Origin: Candidatus Woesearchaeota archaeon
GTDB taxonomy: Archaea > Nanobdellota > Nanobdellia > Woesearchaeales > SKGA01
Assembly (NCBI GenBank): GCA_007117735.1
Contig: SKGA01000003.1
Coordinates: forward strand, 1-40,217
Length of the DNA: 40,217 nt
Direction of reading: 5' to 3'
Shown: positions 27,342 to 36,206 of the stretch, piece after piece
How the letters are laid out: every line of letters begins with the position of its first letter
How positions within the stretch are numbered: position 1 is the stretch's first letter
The notes under the pieces: model-generated
The model's database searches: none
The model's input: only the letters and a program-made list of their open reading frames with translations
What the model was told of the DNA's origin: nothing
Translations under genes and position numbers: made by a program

Positions 27342-27550
27342 TATTTCTTTTCTTATTTCTTATCTATATTTAGATATTTCTAAACTCATACAACATTCTT
27401 TGTCAAGAAAAAGAGTTTAGGATACAAAAACGTATACTGCAGTAGAAATAAAGGGGTGTAACGTGCACTAATAAAAAACCCTAAAAAATACTTTTTTTAT
27501 TAAAAAAAGACCAAATTCTTCTTTTTAGAAAGAATGAACCTTTATTTCTT

Positions 27551-29152
27551 ATGAAGGAGTTTGAACAAATATTTATAAATGTAAAGATATCTAATGAAGG
27601 TATGTTTGGTAAGAAAAAATATCTTTCTCAAGAAGACTACATCAAGGAGTTCGGAAAAGAACTAGGATGGAGCATTGAAAAAACAGAATTTCAAGATGTT
27701 AATATAGCAGGAGGATACCAAACAGCAGACCAATCAGAAGAAGATGTCTACCCTGCAAGTCCCGGACGAGTTAAAATAACTGTTGAAAAACCAAACACCA
27801 GCATAGAAGAAACCTACTACTGGTTCTTACACTGGCTACGACAAGAGCGAGGCTATACACAAATAGAAAAAATTTATGACATTTTTAGCGCATCAGAAAA
27901 CAGTGCAGTCTTTGGAAATATGGCCTCACGACACGGCATACAACAAGACCGTGCAGCGCAATACTTACGAGGAATTGGAGAACTCATTAAACAACTCTTC
28001 CAACTTGTGAGAGAATTAAGAATTATTGATGAACGACTCGAACCCTACCGAGAATGGGATAAGAAAAAAAGTGCAGACGTCACGCTCAAACATTTATATG
28101 TCCAACAAGTAGAAGGAGGAGGACAAAACCCTGACTCAGTCTACGGACTCGCACAAAAAGTAGGATACACCGTACTTCCCGACCTCTTCTTTAATGCACA
28201 CATCTTCTCATTAGATGCGATAGATAAAGAAATAGACAAAGGACAATTTAGCGAATTTAATAACGCAGTAAAAACAGTACTCAAAAGAAAACTCTTTCTC
28301 TACATCAATTGGAAATTAAAAACAGAAAAGGAACTTGAAGCACGACGACGATTCCAACTTCAATACCTACGACAGCACTGGAGTGTTATTCAACTCTACA
28401 TGTCCTGGGTGCGACCTTATCTTAAAACAACACAGCGAATGGAGCGAAGTGACGCATCAAACAGTGCAGATCTTATTTCTCTCTTTGACGGAACCATTAT
28501 GGAAATAGAAGTTCTTGCAAAACGACCGCTAAACATGAAACAAGCAGTAAGTGGAAAAGATAAACACTACAACTGCGTTCTGGCAACATTTCGCTACACT
28601 ACAAAACCAACCTTAAGCTACAAACCAGAATATCAACAACAAGCAGTAGCACACTCGGGAAAAGTAGAAGTAACCCTTCGACCATACGGTTGGCATCAAA
28701 AAGATATTGAACAATACAAAAAGATGCGACGAGAAACCGATCTTGAAATTCTCCACTACCTCAACGAACACGTTGGAGGAGCAATGGATTACCTAGGAGA
28801 AGAATTTGAAAAATACTTAGAAGAAGCACAAGAAGAAACAGCAGTCGCACGAAAAAAAGAACGAGAAGAAGAAGAAGAGAAAAAAAGAAAAGCAAAAGAA
28901 GAACTTGACAATAAAAGAAAACGATTCAACAAACTAGGACCACTTGGACCATTCTTTGAAATGGGAGAAGGAATTGGAGAACTCTTTGGATCAATGGTAA
29001 AAACAGGACCAAAACGAAAACAACAAGAAAAGAAAGATACTGGAGAAGAACGAAACAAACAAAAATTAAAACAATGCGAACAAAAAGCAATGTTTGAAGC
29101 ACGACTCGCATTTAGAATTTACAAGAAAGCACACGGGCATTTAGAAAAATAA
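27551..29152 (+). CDS. Hypothetical large soluble protein with charged C-terminal coiled-coil
   Basis: 533-aa ORF; E/K/R-rich helix (KKEREEEEEKKRKAKEELDNKRKR) then LGPLGPFFEMGEGIGELFGSM; no recognised family. Confidence 0.65.
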   Translation: MKEFEQIFINVKISNEGMFGKKKYLSQEDYIKEFGKELGWSIEKTEFQDVNIAGGYQTADQSEEDVYPASPGRVKITVEKPNTSIEETYYWFLHWLRQERGYTQIEKIYDIFSASENSAVFGNMASRHGIQQDRAAQYLRGIGELIKQLFQLVRELRIIDERLEPYREWDKKKSADVTLKHLYVQQVEGGGQNPDSVYGLAQKVGYTVLPDLFFNAHIFSLDAIDKEIDKGQFSEFNNAVKTVLKRKLFLYINWKLKTEKELEARRRFQLQYLRQHWSVIQLYMSWVRPYLKTTQRMERSDASNSADLISLFDGTIMEIEVLAKRPLNMKQAVSGKDKHYNCVLATFRYTTKPTLSYKPEYQQQAVAHSGKVEVTLRPYGWHQKDIEQYKKMRRETDLEILHYLNEHVGGAMDYLGEEFEKYLEEAQEETAVARKKEREEEEEKKRKAKEELDNKRKRFNKLGPLGPFFEMGEGIGELFGSMVKTGPKRKQQEKKDTGEERNKQKLKQCEQKAMFEARLAFRIYKKAHGHLEK

Positions 29153-29160
29153 AAAAATTC

Positions 29161-29478
29161 TTACAAACGAAAATCTTTTGCATACTTTCCAAAAAAAGGA
29201 AGTTCATGTTTTACACCCATAAACGAATGGATGATACCAATAACTGCAAATACAAAAATAACTAAACTTGCAAGAATCCATAAAGGCAATAAAAAGCTAA
29301 AGACAGAAGCAACAAAGAAAAGTGCTGAAGATAATACTAGAAATACAAGCGCTTGACGAGTATGAAATCGAACAAACTCAGTTTTATGAGCATCATCAAA
29401 AATATACATTAATAAACCAATAATAACATAGCTTAATGCAGCACTCCAACGTTCTTTCATTAAAGGAAATCTTGCCAT
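29161..29478 (-). CDS. Small membrane protein (DUF4870/Tic20-like)
   Basis: 105 aa; SYVIIGLLMYIFDD...EFVRFHTRQALVFLVLS plus further TM segments. Confidence 0.6.
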   Translation of the reverse strand: MARFPLMKERWSAALSYVIIGLLMYIFDDAHKTEFVRFHTRQALVFLVLSSALFFVASVFSFLLPLWILASLVIFVFAVIGIIHSFMGVKHELPFFGKYAKDFRL

Positions 29479-29512
29479 ACTACTACCTTGAAAACAGTAT
29501 TCACATATAAAC

Positions 29513-30607
29513 TTATCGAAGATGGATTTCTAAAACATCACCATCGGACAATACTTGCTTTAACATCACTTTCTGACCATCAAACTTCGCACTCGGACCC
29601 CAAATACGAGCAAATTTAAACTTTGCAACAAAATCCTTATGTAATTTAGAACAAACATCTTCAATCGTGCAATCACGAAACATAATTAACGGTTCATCCA
29701 TATCAGCAGGTTTCTGCGGTTCTTTCAAATAAATACGAATTAAATCAAGTTTAGTAAAAATAAGCTCTTTTAACTCCTCAATACCATCATTTTTAGCAGC
29801 AGAAATAGCAAGAGAAGCGTTAAATTTTTTCATCAAAGAATCAAGCTGTTCAGGAGAAACCAAATCTTTCTTGTTAAAGACAGTAATTGCAGGCATGTAC
29901 TTTTTATTACCCTCAATACAATCAATAAATTGATCCATAGAAATATCTTCTCGAATAACAACATCAGCATTATTGATTTTAAATTCTTTAAGGATAGACT
30001 TAATCGTATCATGATCCAATTTTGTTAACGGAAGAGTCGCACCAATTTTAATACCATCCTTACCAGTCTTAGTAATTTTTACATCAGGCGTTCTCTGATT
30101 AAGACGAATATGCGTATCAAAAATCTCTTTAACAATAACATCATGCTCTTGAGGACGAGTAACATCAAGAAGAACAATACACAAATCCGCACTTCGCATA
30201 CTCGCAAGAACTTCACGACCACGACCACGACCAGAAGCAGCCCCTTTTACAATACCAGGAACATCAAGAATTTGAATATTTGCATGTTTATACTGTAAAA
30301 CACCAGGAATACAAGTTAAGGTGGTAAACGCATACGCACCCGTTTCTGACTGTGCACCAGTTAACGTGTTTAATAATGTTGACTTACCCGCGCTTGGAAA
30401 ACCAATAAGAATAACCGTACCATCGCCAGTCTTTCGAACTTCCCAACCCTGACCACCGCCAGAACCACTAGAACGAGATTCTTCACGTTCTTTAAGTTTA
30501 GCAATCTGAGCTTTATACTGACCAATAGCAGCTTGTGTCTTCTTATTATATTTCGTAGAAGCAATACGTTCTTCTAACTCTTTAATTTTCGCGCTATAAT
30601 CAACCAT
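29513..30607 (-). CDS. DRG/Rbg family GTP-binding protein (OBG superfamily, TGS domain)
   Basis: 364 aa; GFPSAGKSTLLNTLTGA, LDVPGIVKGAASGRGRGREVLA, NKKDL, C-terminal TGS. Confidence 0.95.
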   Translation of the reverse strand: MVDYSAKIKELEERIASTKYNKKTQAAIGQYKAQIAKLKEREESRSSGSGGGQGWEVRKTGDGTVILIGFPSAGKSTLLNTLTGAQSETGAYAFTTLTCIPGVLQYKHANIQILDVPGIVKGAASGRGRGREVLASMRSADLCIVLLDVTRPQEHDVIVKEIFDTHIRLNQRTPDVKITKTGKDGIKIGATLPLTKLDHDTIKSILKEFKINNADVVIREDISMDQFIDCIEGNKKYMPAITVFNKKDLVSPEQLDSLMKKFNASLAISAAKNDGIEELKELIFTKLDLIRIYLKEPQKPADMDEPLIMFRDCTIEDVCSKLHKDFVAKFKFARIWGPSAKFDGQKVMLKQVLSDGDVLEIHLR

Positions 30608-30660
30608 TATTCACTAAGAGATGCAAGGCTCTTTAAAAGTTTTTAGTCACAGAAGAACGC

Positions 30661-31569
30661 TCAATCATCAAATTTCGTTGTAGCAATAGGTTTATCAGCC
30701 ACAATAAACGAATGTTCTCGTTGACTCACCATACCATTAGCAACTTCTTTGAGAGGAGGATGATCTTGAAGACAACCAAGACGAGATAATTCTTTGAGAG
30801 CAAGACGAGCTTTACCCACACCAAATTCGTGCTCCAACCACCGAGCAGCAAAAGGTAAACCTTGAAAAGACTCGATACGCTTGAGAACTTGACGAGTAGA
30901 CGCGCTACGAACACGAGCAGCACCAACTTGTGTAAACACTGTAGCAGTACCTGAATTAGTTACTTCACCTTTCCCATCAGTAGCGAAAGGTTCGCAAGCA
31001 AGATGCATACCCTCCTTAAGAATAGGAGCGTTAGTAATAGCAACGTTAGGAACAGAAGGAGACGTGTGAATATCATAATGACCCAAACCATGACCGCTTA
31101 AATTCTTCACCGGAGAAAAACCTAAATCAGAAATTGTTTGTTGAATAGTCCGACCAATCTCACCTAAAGATGTTCCAGGAGTAAACAAAGGAGTTGCAGC
31201 ATCTAAAGCTTTTTTTGAAGCAGCAACGAGATCAGCATACGCCCCATCACAATTAACCGTAATAGCAGTGTCACCAATCATACCATTAACATGAGCACCA
31301 CAATCTAATTTTACCACATCAGACTCTTGAATAATCGTTTGATCTTGACTATCACTACACGCGTGAGCAGCAACTTGATTTAAAGAAATTTGAGCAGGAA
31401 AAGCAATCTGAGCACCTTGTTCTTTAATAAACGCTTCAACCTTATCAAGAATCTCACGAACACTTGCTCCGGGTTTGATAAGATTTGCACCATAATCTCT
31501 CGCTTGACCAGCAATACGACCAGCTAACAATGCATCTTTTTTAAACACTTCATCCATAGGTGTGAACAA
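30661..31569 (-). CDS. map: Methionine aminopeptidase type II
   Basis: 302 aa; VKLDCGAHVNGMIGDTAITV, LSGHGLGHYDIHTSPSVPN, ACEPFAT. Confidence 0.95.
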   Translation of the reverse strand: MFTPMDEVFKKDALLAGRIAGQARDYGANLIKPGASVREILDKVEAFIKEQGAQIAFPAQISLNQVAAHACSDSQDQTIIQESDVVKLDCGAHVNGMIGDTAITVNCDGAYADLVAASKKALDAATPLFTPGTSLGEIGRTIQQTISDLGFSPVKNLSGHGLGHYDIHTSPSVPNVAITNAPILKEGMHLACEPFATDGKGEVTNSGTATVFTQVGAARVRSASTRQVLKRIESFQGLPFAARWLEHEFGVGKARLALKELSRLGCLQDHPPLKEVANGMVSQREHSFIVADKPIATTKFDD

Positions 31570-31640
31570 ATAGTTCAGGATATAAAAAACTTATCGTTTA
31601 TGAACAATACGTTTATAAAGATTTATACTCATAAATAAGC

Positions 31641-32147
31641 ATGTTCGGTTCATTTCTTAAAACAAAAGGAACATTGCAAGCATTAGAAATTGAAGATAAA
31701 AAAATCAATAAACAACTTGCAACACACCTCAAAGCGATTAAAAAAACGATGAATATGTTTAAGGAATACATCCGACAAGGAGCACCTTTTATCAAAGACA
31801 AGTATTATCAAAATCTTGTTGATGAACTGAACGAAAGTCTACATCTTCTCACGTTATTACGACGACATGTTGAAGAAGTACAATCAATAGAACAACAATA
31901 TCAACATCTCATCGTTATTCAAGATAAAGAATATTTACAAGAAAAATACGAACAAATAACTATGATGTATCGAGAACTCGATTATCTAAAACAACTCATG
32001 CAAGCACGACCAAGCGCTCAAGAACTAGAACACGAGTTTATAGAAAAAATAGAACATTTATTATACGACTTAGAAGTTCATTTAGATAAATTACTCACTA
32101 TTGACGAACAATTACGAACTATATACACTAAGTTGCATAAACTATGA
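31641..32147 (+). CDS. Coiled-coil hypothetical protein
   Basis: 168 aa, helical; TTTATAAA centred about 25.5 nt upstream; ATGA overlap with the helicase-like gene. Confidence 0.6.
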   Translation: MFGSFLKTKGTLQALEIEDKKINKQLATHLKAIKKTMNMFKEYIRQGAPFIKDKYYQNLVDELNESLHLLTLLRRHVEEVQSIEQQYQHLIVIQDKEYLQEKYEQITMMYRELDYLKQLMQARPSAQELEHEFIEKIEHLLYDLEVHLDKLLTIDEQLRTIYTKLHKL

Positions 32148-32809
32148 AACTCCCACCCTATATTCAAACAAAACTAGAAGAACTACACATTACTTCTCTG
32201 CGACCAAGCCAAGAAAAAGCAATAGAAGCAGGACTATTTGATGAAGACAACCTTCTTATTTGTACACCAACAGCATCAGGAAAAACACTTGTAGGAGAAC
32301 TTGCACTTATTCACCATTTACGTTTACGAGAAGAGAAAAAAGTAATGGGAGTCTATGTCGTTCCGTTACGAGCGTTAGCAAGCGAGAAATACGAGTCATT
32401 TAAGAAAAGATATCCAGAGTACAACATCGCACTGACAAGCGGAGACATGGATAGTGATGATCGATTCCTTGAACGATACGATATTATCATTACCACCAGT
32501 GAAAAATTTGATTCATTACTTCGACACCAAGCCCCCTGGCTTTCAGCAGTGAAAGTAGTCATTATCGATGAAATACACCTCCTTAACGATACGAGCAGAG
32601 GTCCAACACTTGAAATTCTTATAACCTTACTATTACAACGAAACGTACAACTCATCGGATTATCAGCAACAATAGGAAACGAACAAGAACTCGCAAACTG
32701 GCTACAAGCAAAACTTGTACATGACACCTGGCGGCCAGTACATCTAGAGAAAGGAATATATCTTGATGGAACGATACACTTCCCGCTTGAAACAGACGAG
32801 GAAGAGTAA
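32144..32809 (+). CDS. Stand-alone Ski2/Hel308-like helicase RecA1 domain
   Basis: 221 aa; RPSQEKAIEAG, TPTASGKT, DEIHLL, SATIGN; ends before any RecA2 motif; ppa follows 46 nt later. Confidence 0.85.
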   Translation: MKLPPYIQTKLEELHITSLRPSQEKAIEAGLFDEDNLLICTPTASGKTLVGELALIHHLRLREEKKVMGVYVVPLRALASEKYESFKKRYPEYNIALTSGDMDSDDRFLERYDIIITTSEKFDSLLRHQAPWLSAVKVVIIDEIHLLNDTSRGPTLEILITLLLQRNVQLIGLSATIGNEQELANWLQAKLVHDTWRPVHLEKGIYLDGTIHFPLETDEEE

Positions 32810-32855
32810 AATAGTAAAATAAACATTTATAAATTCTTAGAGATTAGTTAAGCCT

Positions 32856-33395
32856 ATGAAACACATGAATCCATGGCACGATATACAACCAGGAACAAGC
32901 GATAATTGCGTCGCATACATTGAAGTTCCTAAAGGTAGCTCAGTAAAATACGAATTAGACAAAGAAACAGGATTAATTAAAGTAGACCGAATGATGTACT
33001 CATCCGTGTACTATCCTGGAGATTACGGTTTTATTCCACAAACCATGTCCGAGGATAAAGACCCTACAGACGTTATTATCATTAATGATTTCCCACTCTT
33101 ACCAGGAGTACTAATTAATGTACGACCTATCGGACTTATTGAAATGATTGATGGTGGAGAACGAGATGAAAAAATCATTTGCGTACCAACAGACGATCCT
33201 CGATACAAAGATGTGCACGATATTAGCGATGTTGCAGAACACCGAATTAAAGAAATTGAAAACTTCTTTGCAACCTATAAATTATTACAAAAAAAGGAAG
33301 TAGAAATTAAATCAATCCAACCAGCTGCAGCAGCAAAACAAGCAGTAAAAGACGGTTTAGCATTATACGCTAAAGAGTTTAACACAACCGAATAA
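32856..33395 (+). CDS. ppa: Inorganic pyrophosphatase (family I)
   Basis: 179 aa; YIEVPKGSSVKYELDKETG, YPGDYGFIPQT, DPTDVIIINDFPLLPG. Confidence 0.97.
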   Translation: MKHMNPWHDIQPGTSDNCVAYIEVPKGSSVKYELDKETGLIKVDRMMYSSVYYPGDYGFIPQTMSEDKDPTDVIIINDFPLLPGVLINVRPIGLIEMIDGGERDEKIICVPTDDPRYKDVHDISDVAEHRIKEIENFFATYKLLQKKEVEIKSIQPAAAAKQAVKDGLALYAKEFNTTE

Positions 33396-34160
33396 ACCTG
33401 CATCTGCACCTCGAGAATGTCGACGAATAGTTGGCAAAGAAAATTCTTGAGGCAATTTTTTTCTCAATTTACTTTTTAATTCTCGCAAGACAGGAAGATT
33501 ACTCGCTCCACCACCAAGAACAACTGTATCCGGATTTAGAAGAAGAATCGCAGTAGCTATGCCGCTGGCAAGATCTTCAAGCACTTGATCAAAAAATAAA
33601 GCAACGTGTTTGTTAACTTTCGTTTCTTGATAAATCTCAGGCAAGGAATGTTCTTTCTTAAACCACAACGCATAATTATATTCTACAAACCTTCCACCAC
33701 AAGAAGATTCAAGCGTTCCATCACGAAGAGGCATGTGACCTAATTCAACTTGAGAAGAAAATAACTTATCATCAACCACAAAACCAGAACCAATACCAGA
33801 ACCCCAAATAATACCTAACGTTCTTCCTTTATCATGCTCTGCCAAGGCAAAGGCATCGGCATCATTACACTGCTTTACAGGACAAGAAAGAAAAGAAGAT
33901 ACATCTTTTATAAGAGATTTTCCAACTAAAAAAGAAAGAAGAGAACCAGCAAAAATGATAGTCCCTTTTTTATCCGTAAAACCAGGAACAGAAAGACCAA
34001 CTTTTGAAGGTTTGAAAAGAGCAAGTTGTTCTTGAAGAAGAGCAAGAAGTTGAGAATACGAAGAAGGAGTGGGAAAAACTTGTTTATTCTTAGCCACACC
34101 ACGAACAATTTTTGCAAAAGCAATTTTTGTTCCACCAATATCTACACCGACAAGAACCAT
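33363..34160 (-). CDS. ROK family sugar kinase/regulator-like protein
   Basis: MVLVGVDIGGTKIAFAKI, GIIWGSGIGSGFVVD, GHMPLRDG. Start moved to ATG at 34160 because TATATAAA is centred about 26 nt upstream (the ORF track starts at 34199). Confidence 0.85.
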   Translation of the reverse strand: MVLVGVDIGGTKIAFAKIVRGVAKNKQVFPTPSSYSQLLALLQEQLALFKPSKVGLSVPGFTDKKGTIIFAGSLLSFLVGKSLIKDVSSFLSCPVKQCNDADAFALAEHDKGRTLGIIWGSGIGSGFVVDDKLFSSQVELGHMPLRDGTLESSCGGRFVEYNYALWFKKEHSLPEIYQETKVNKHVALFFDQVLEDLASGIATAILLLNPDTVVLGGGASNLPVLRELKSKLRKKLPQEFSLPTIRRHSRGADAGLFGCVKLFSV

Positions 34161-34198
34161 AAACACATTAAAGGAGAAGAAGTATATAAATGTGCGCA

Positions 34199-34765
34199 CT
34201 ACTCATTTTGAAGTTCTTTAAACTGCTTTTTTAATTCCTTAATCTGTTTTCGAGAAAGATCACCTTTTAAGAATTCTTCACGAGCAAGTTTGTTTGATTC
34301 TTTGACAGAAGAAATACCCTCTCGAGATAAACCCCACAAGAAAACAATAAGTACACTAAAGACTAAGAAAGCAACAACAAACGCATTCAAATCAATGAGA
34401 AGAGAATAAATAGTCGGATTGACAAGAGCATAAATAGAAAGGATTAAAGACAGGGTAATCGCTGAAGAGCGAGAACGAAACAACGATTTTAAAACAGTAG
34501 AGAATAAGTAATAGGTTATTGCAAACAAGATAAGGAACAGACCAACTAAAGGAACACCTTCAACCAAAGCACTAATAGCAGAAATAATATCTCCACGAGC
34601 TAAGGACTGAAACGTGAAAAATAAGAAGTCAGCATCTTGTAAAGCCGAACGAGAAGTAGTTGATTGGGAAAGATTAAAAGCAGAACTAGCAAGGAAGATA
34701 AATAAGACAATAATGAGCACCCAAAGCCATTTAGGAGCTCCCGGTTGTGCAGGATATTGTGCCAT
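34199..34765 (-). CDS. Membrane protein, short member of the 'GDI' TM family
   Basis: 188 aa; SLARGDIISAISALVEGVPLVGLFLILFAITYYLF resembles the TM regions of 3202..4518 and 34775..36097. Confidence 0.65.
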   Translation of the reverse strand: MAQYPAQPGAPKWLWVLIIVLFIFLASSAFNLSQSTTSRSALQDADFLFFTFQSLARGDIISAISALVEGVPLVGLFLILFAITYYLFSTVLKSLFRSRSSAITLSLILSIYALVNPTIYSLLIDLNAFVVAFLVFSVLIVFLWGLSREGISSVKESNKLAREEFLKGDLSRKQIKELKKQFKELQNE

Positions 34766-34774
34766 AAGAACCTT

Positions 34775-36097
34775 TTAAGAAGATTTCTGAGACTTTTCAA
34801 AGTCAGCAATAATTGAACGTTCTAAAGATTGAATTTTTGAATCAATATTTGCTTCTTTATTAGCAAAGTTAGACCATTCAACTAACAAAAGATTAATTTT
34901 TTGTTCTTCAGCAAGAATACGACGTTCTAACTGCATCACTTCAGAAATATGAACTCGAGCTTGAGAGACATTACCAGAAGATAAATCAGATAAAACAGCA
35001 GTTAAATCTTGTAATGAACGTTGAATGGAATTAATTGCATCTCTATCTAGAACAGCAGCATTATCGATTAATTGTTTTTTTCGTTTGTCCAAACTAAAAA
35101 CTTCCTGAACTAACTGTTCGAGACGATAAAGATTATGCTTAAGATGGTTATTAATAGCAGTAGTAGTCTTTCTAGCACTACCATGTTGACTCTTTAATGA
35201 TTGATTAAGACGATTTTTTAATTGTTGAACAACGGCTTTTTCATCGTCATCAATTTTAAGAGTGTTTACTTCAAGAGATTTTTCTTTTTGTAAAATAGCA
35301 TTTATTTGTGAAAATCTAGCATATTGTTCACGAAGATGAACCGTAGCAGTCTGAACTTGAGAAGATAATTGTTGCTTTAAACGCTCACCATCAGGAGAAT
35401 CAGAAATACCATCTAATTTTGTAAGGAGCTTTTCAATCTCTTTCAAATCGTCAAAAATATTACCAGTAAGACGTAAAGCGCCGCCTGATTTACCAAACCA
35501 ACTCGTTTTGAAACCAAGTTGTTCCCGAGCTGATTTTACTAACTGTTTTTCATTATTCAAGGTCTTTTTATGAAGACCAGTATCATGCTTTGCTTGACGT
35601 TCTAAAGACTTTGCCTTTAGATCGCCTGCAGAAGCTTCCCGACGATGAGTACGAGATTGATTTAAATCGCCAACTGCCGAATTGCTTGATCCTCGCAGCC
35701 TATTAACAAAAATGATAATAGCCGCAACACCAAAAATTAACAAAATCAAAGACAACCAACTACCAGTCAGAAAACCGACAAAAATGTTAAATGCTGGACC
35801 GAAAAAAGCAGCAACCAAAGCAATACCAATAGCAAACATGCCAGCAAATTTATGGTGTTGTTGATCTTTAAATATAGTAATGATACCAAGATATTTAATT
35901 AACGCATAAACAGCATAAATAAAACCTGCTAAAGGAAGAAGAACAATAACAGCGCCTAATAACAAAGAAATATCGCCAGAAGAAAAAAACAAACTTAAAT
36001 TCTCAATAAAACGTTCAATAAGAATTCCGACAGCAAAATCAGAAGCAGCAACCTCTGAAAAAACATCCCTAGCAGCATCAACAGCACCATCACTCAC
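34775..36097 (-). CDS. Membrane protein: 'GDI' TM domain plus long coiled-coil
   Basis: 440 aa; FFSSGDISLLLGAVIVLLPLAGFIYAVYALIKYLGIITIF...IIIFVNRLR then ~300 aa of heptad-rich sequence. Confidence 0.75.
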   Translation of the reverse strand: MSDGAVDAARDVFSEVAASDFAVGILIERFIENLSLFFSSGDISLLLGAVIVLLPLAGFIYAVYALIKYLGIITIFKDQQHHKFAGMFAIGIALVAAFFGPAFNIFVGFLTGSWLSLILLIFGVAAIIIFVNRLRGSSNSAVGDLNQSRTHRREASAGDLKAKSLERQAKHDTGLHKKTLNNEKQLVKSAREQLGFKTSWFGKSGGALRLTGNIFDDLKEIEKLLTKLDGISDSPDGERLKQQLSSQVQTATVHLREQYARFSQINAILQKEKSLEVNTLKIDDDEKAVVQQLKNRLNQSLKSQHGSARKTTTAINNHLKHNLYRLEQLVQEVFSLDKRKKQLIDNAAVLDRDAINSIQRSLQDLTAVLSDLSSGNVSQARVHISEVMQLERRILAEEQKINLLLVEWSNFANKEANIDSKIQSLERSIIADFEKSQKSS

Positions 36098-36150
36098 AGT
36101 AAAAACCTCACAATAAGAGAAAAAGCTCTAAAGAAGTATTTAAATCTTTC

Positions 36151-36199
36151 TAAAAAAAAGAAGCACAAAAGAACGTCTATTTAAAAAGAAACGCTCTTT
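36151..36199 (-). terminator. Hairpin with U-rich tail downstream of lonB
   Basis: Minus-strand AAAGAGCGT...ACGTTCTTT (9 bp with one G-U) followed by T-rich sequence including T8. Confidence 0.45.
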
Positions 36200-36206
36200 G
36201 AAAGGA

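Noticed and set aside
28789-29058. 89-aa Ser/Phe-rich ORF antisense to the 533-aa gene
   Set aside because: Low-complexity antisense of an E/K-rich coding region; same explanation applies to most other 60-110 aa antisense ORFs in the track (e.g. 4929..5159, 14651..14920, 32353..32826).
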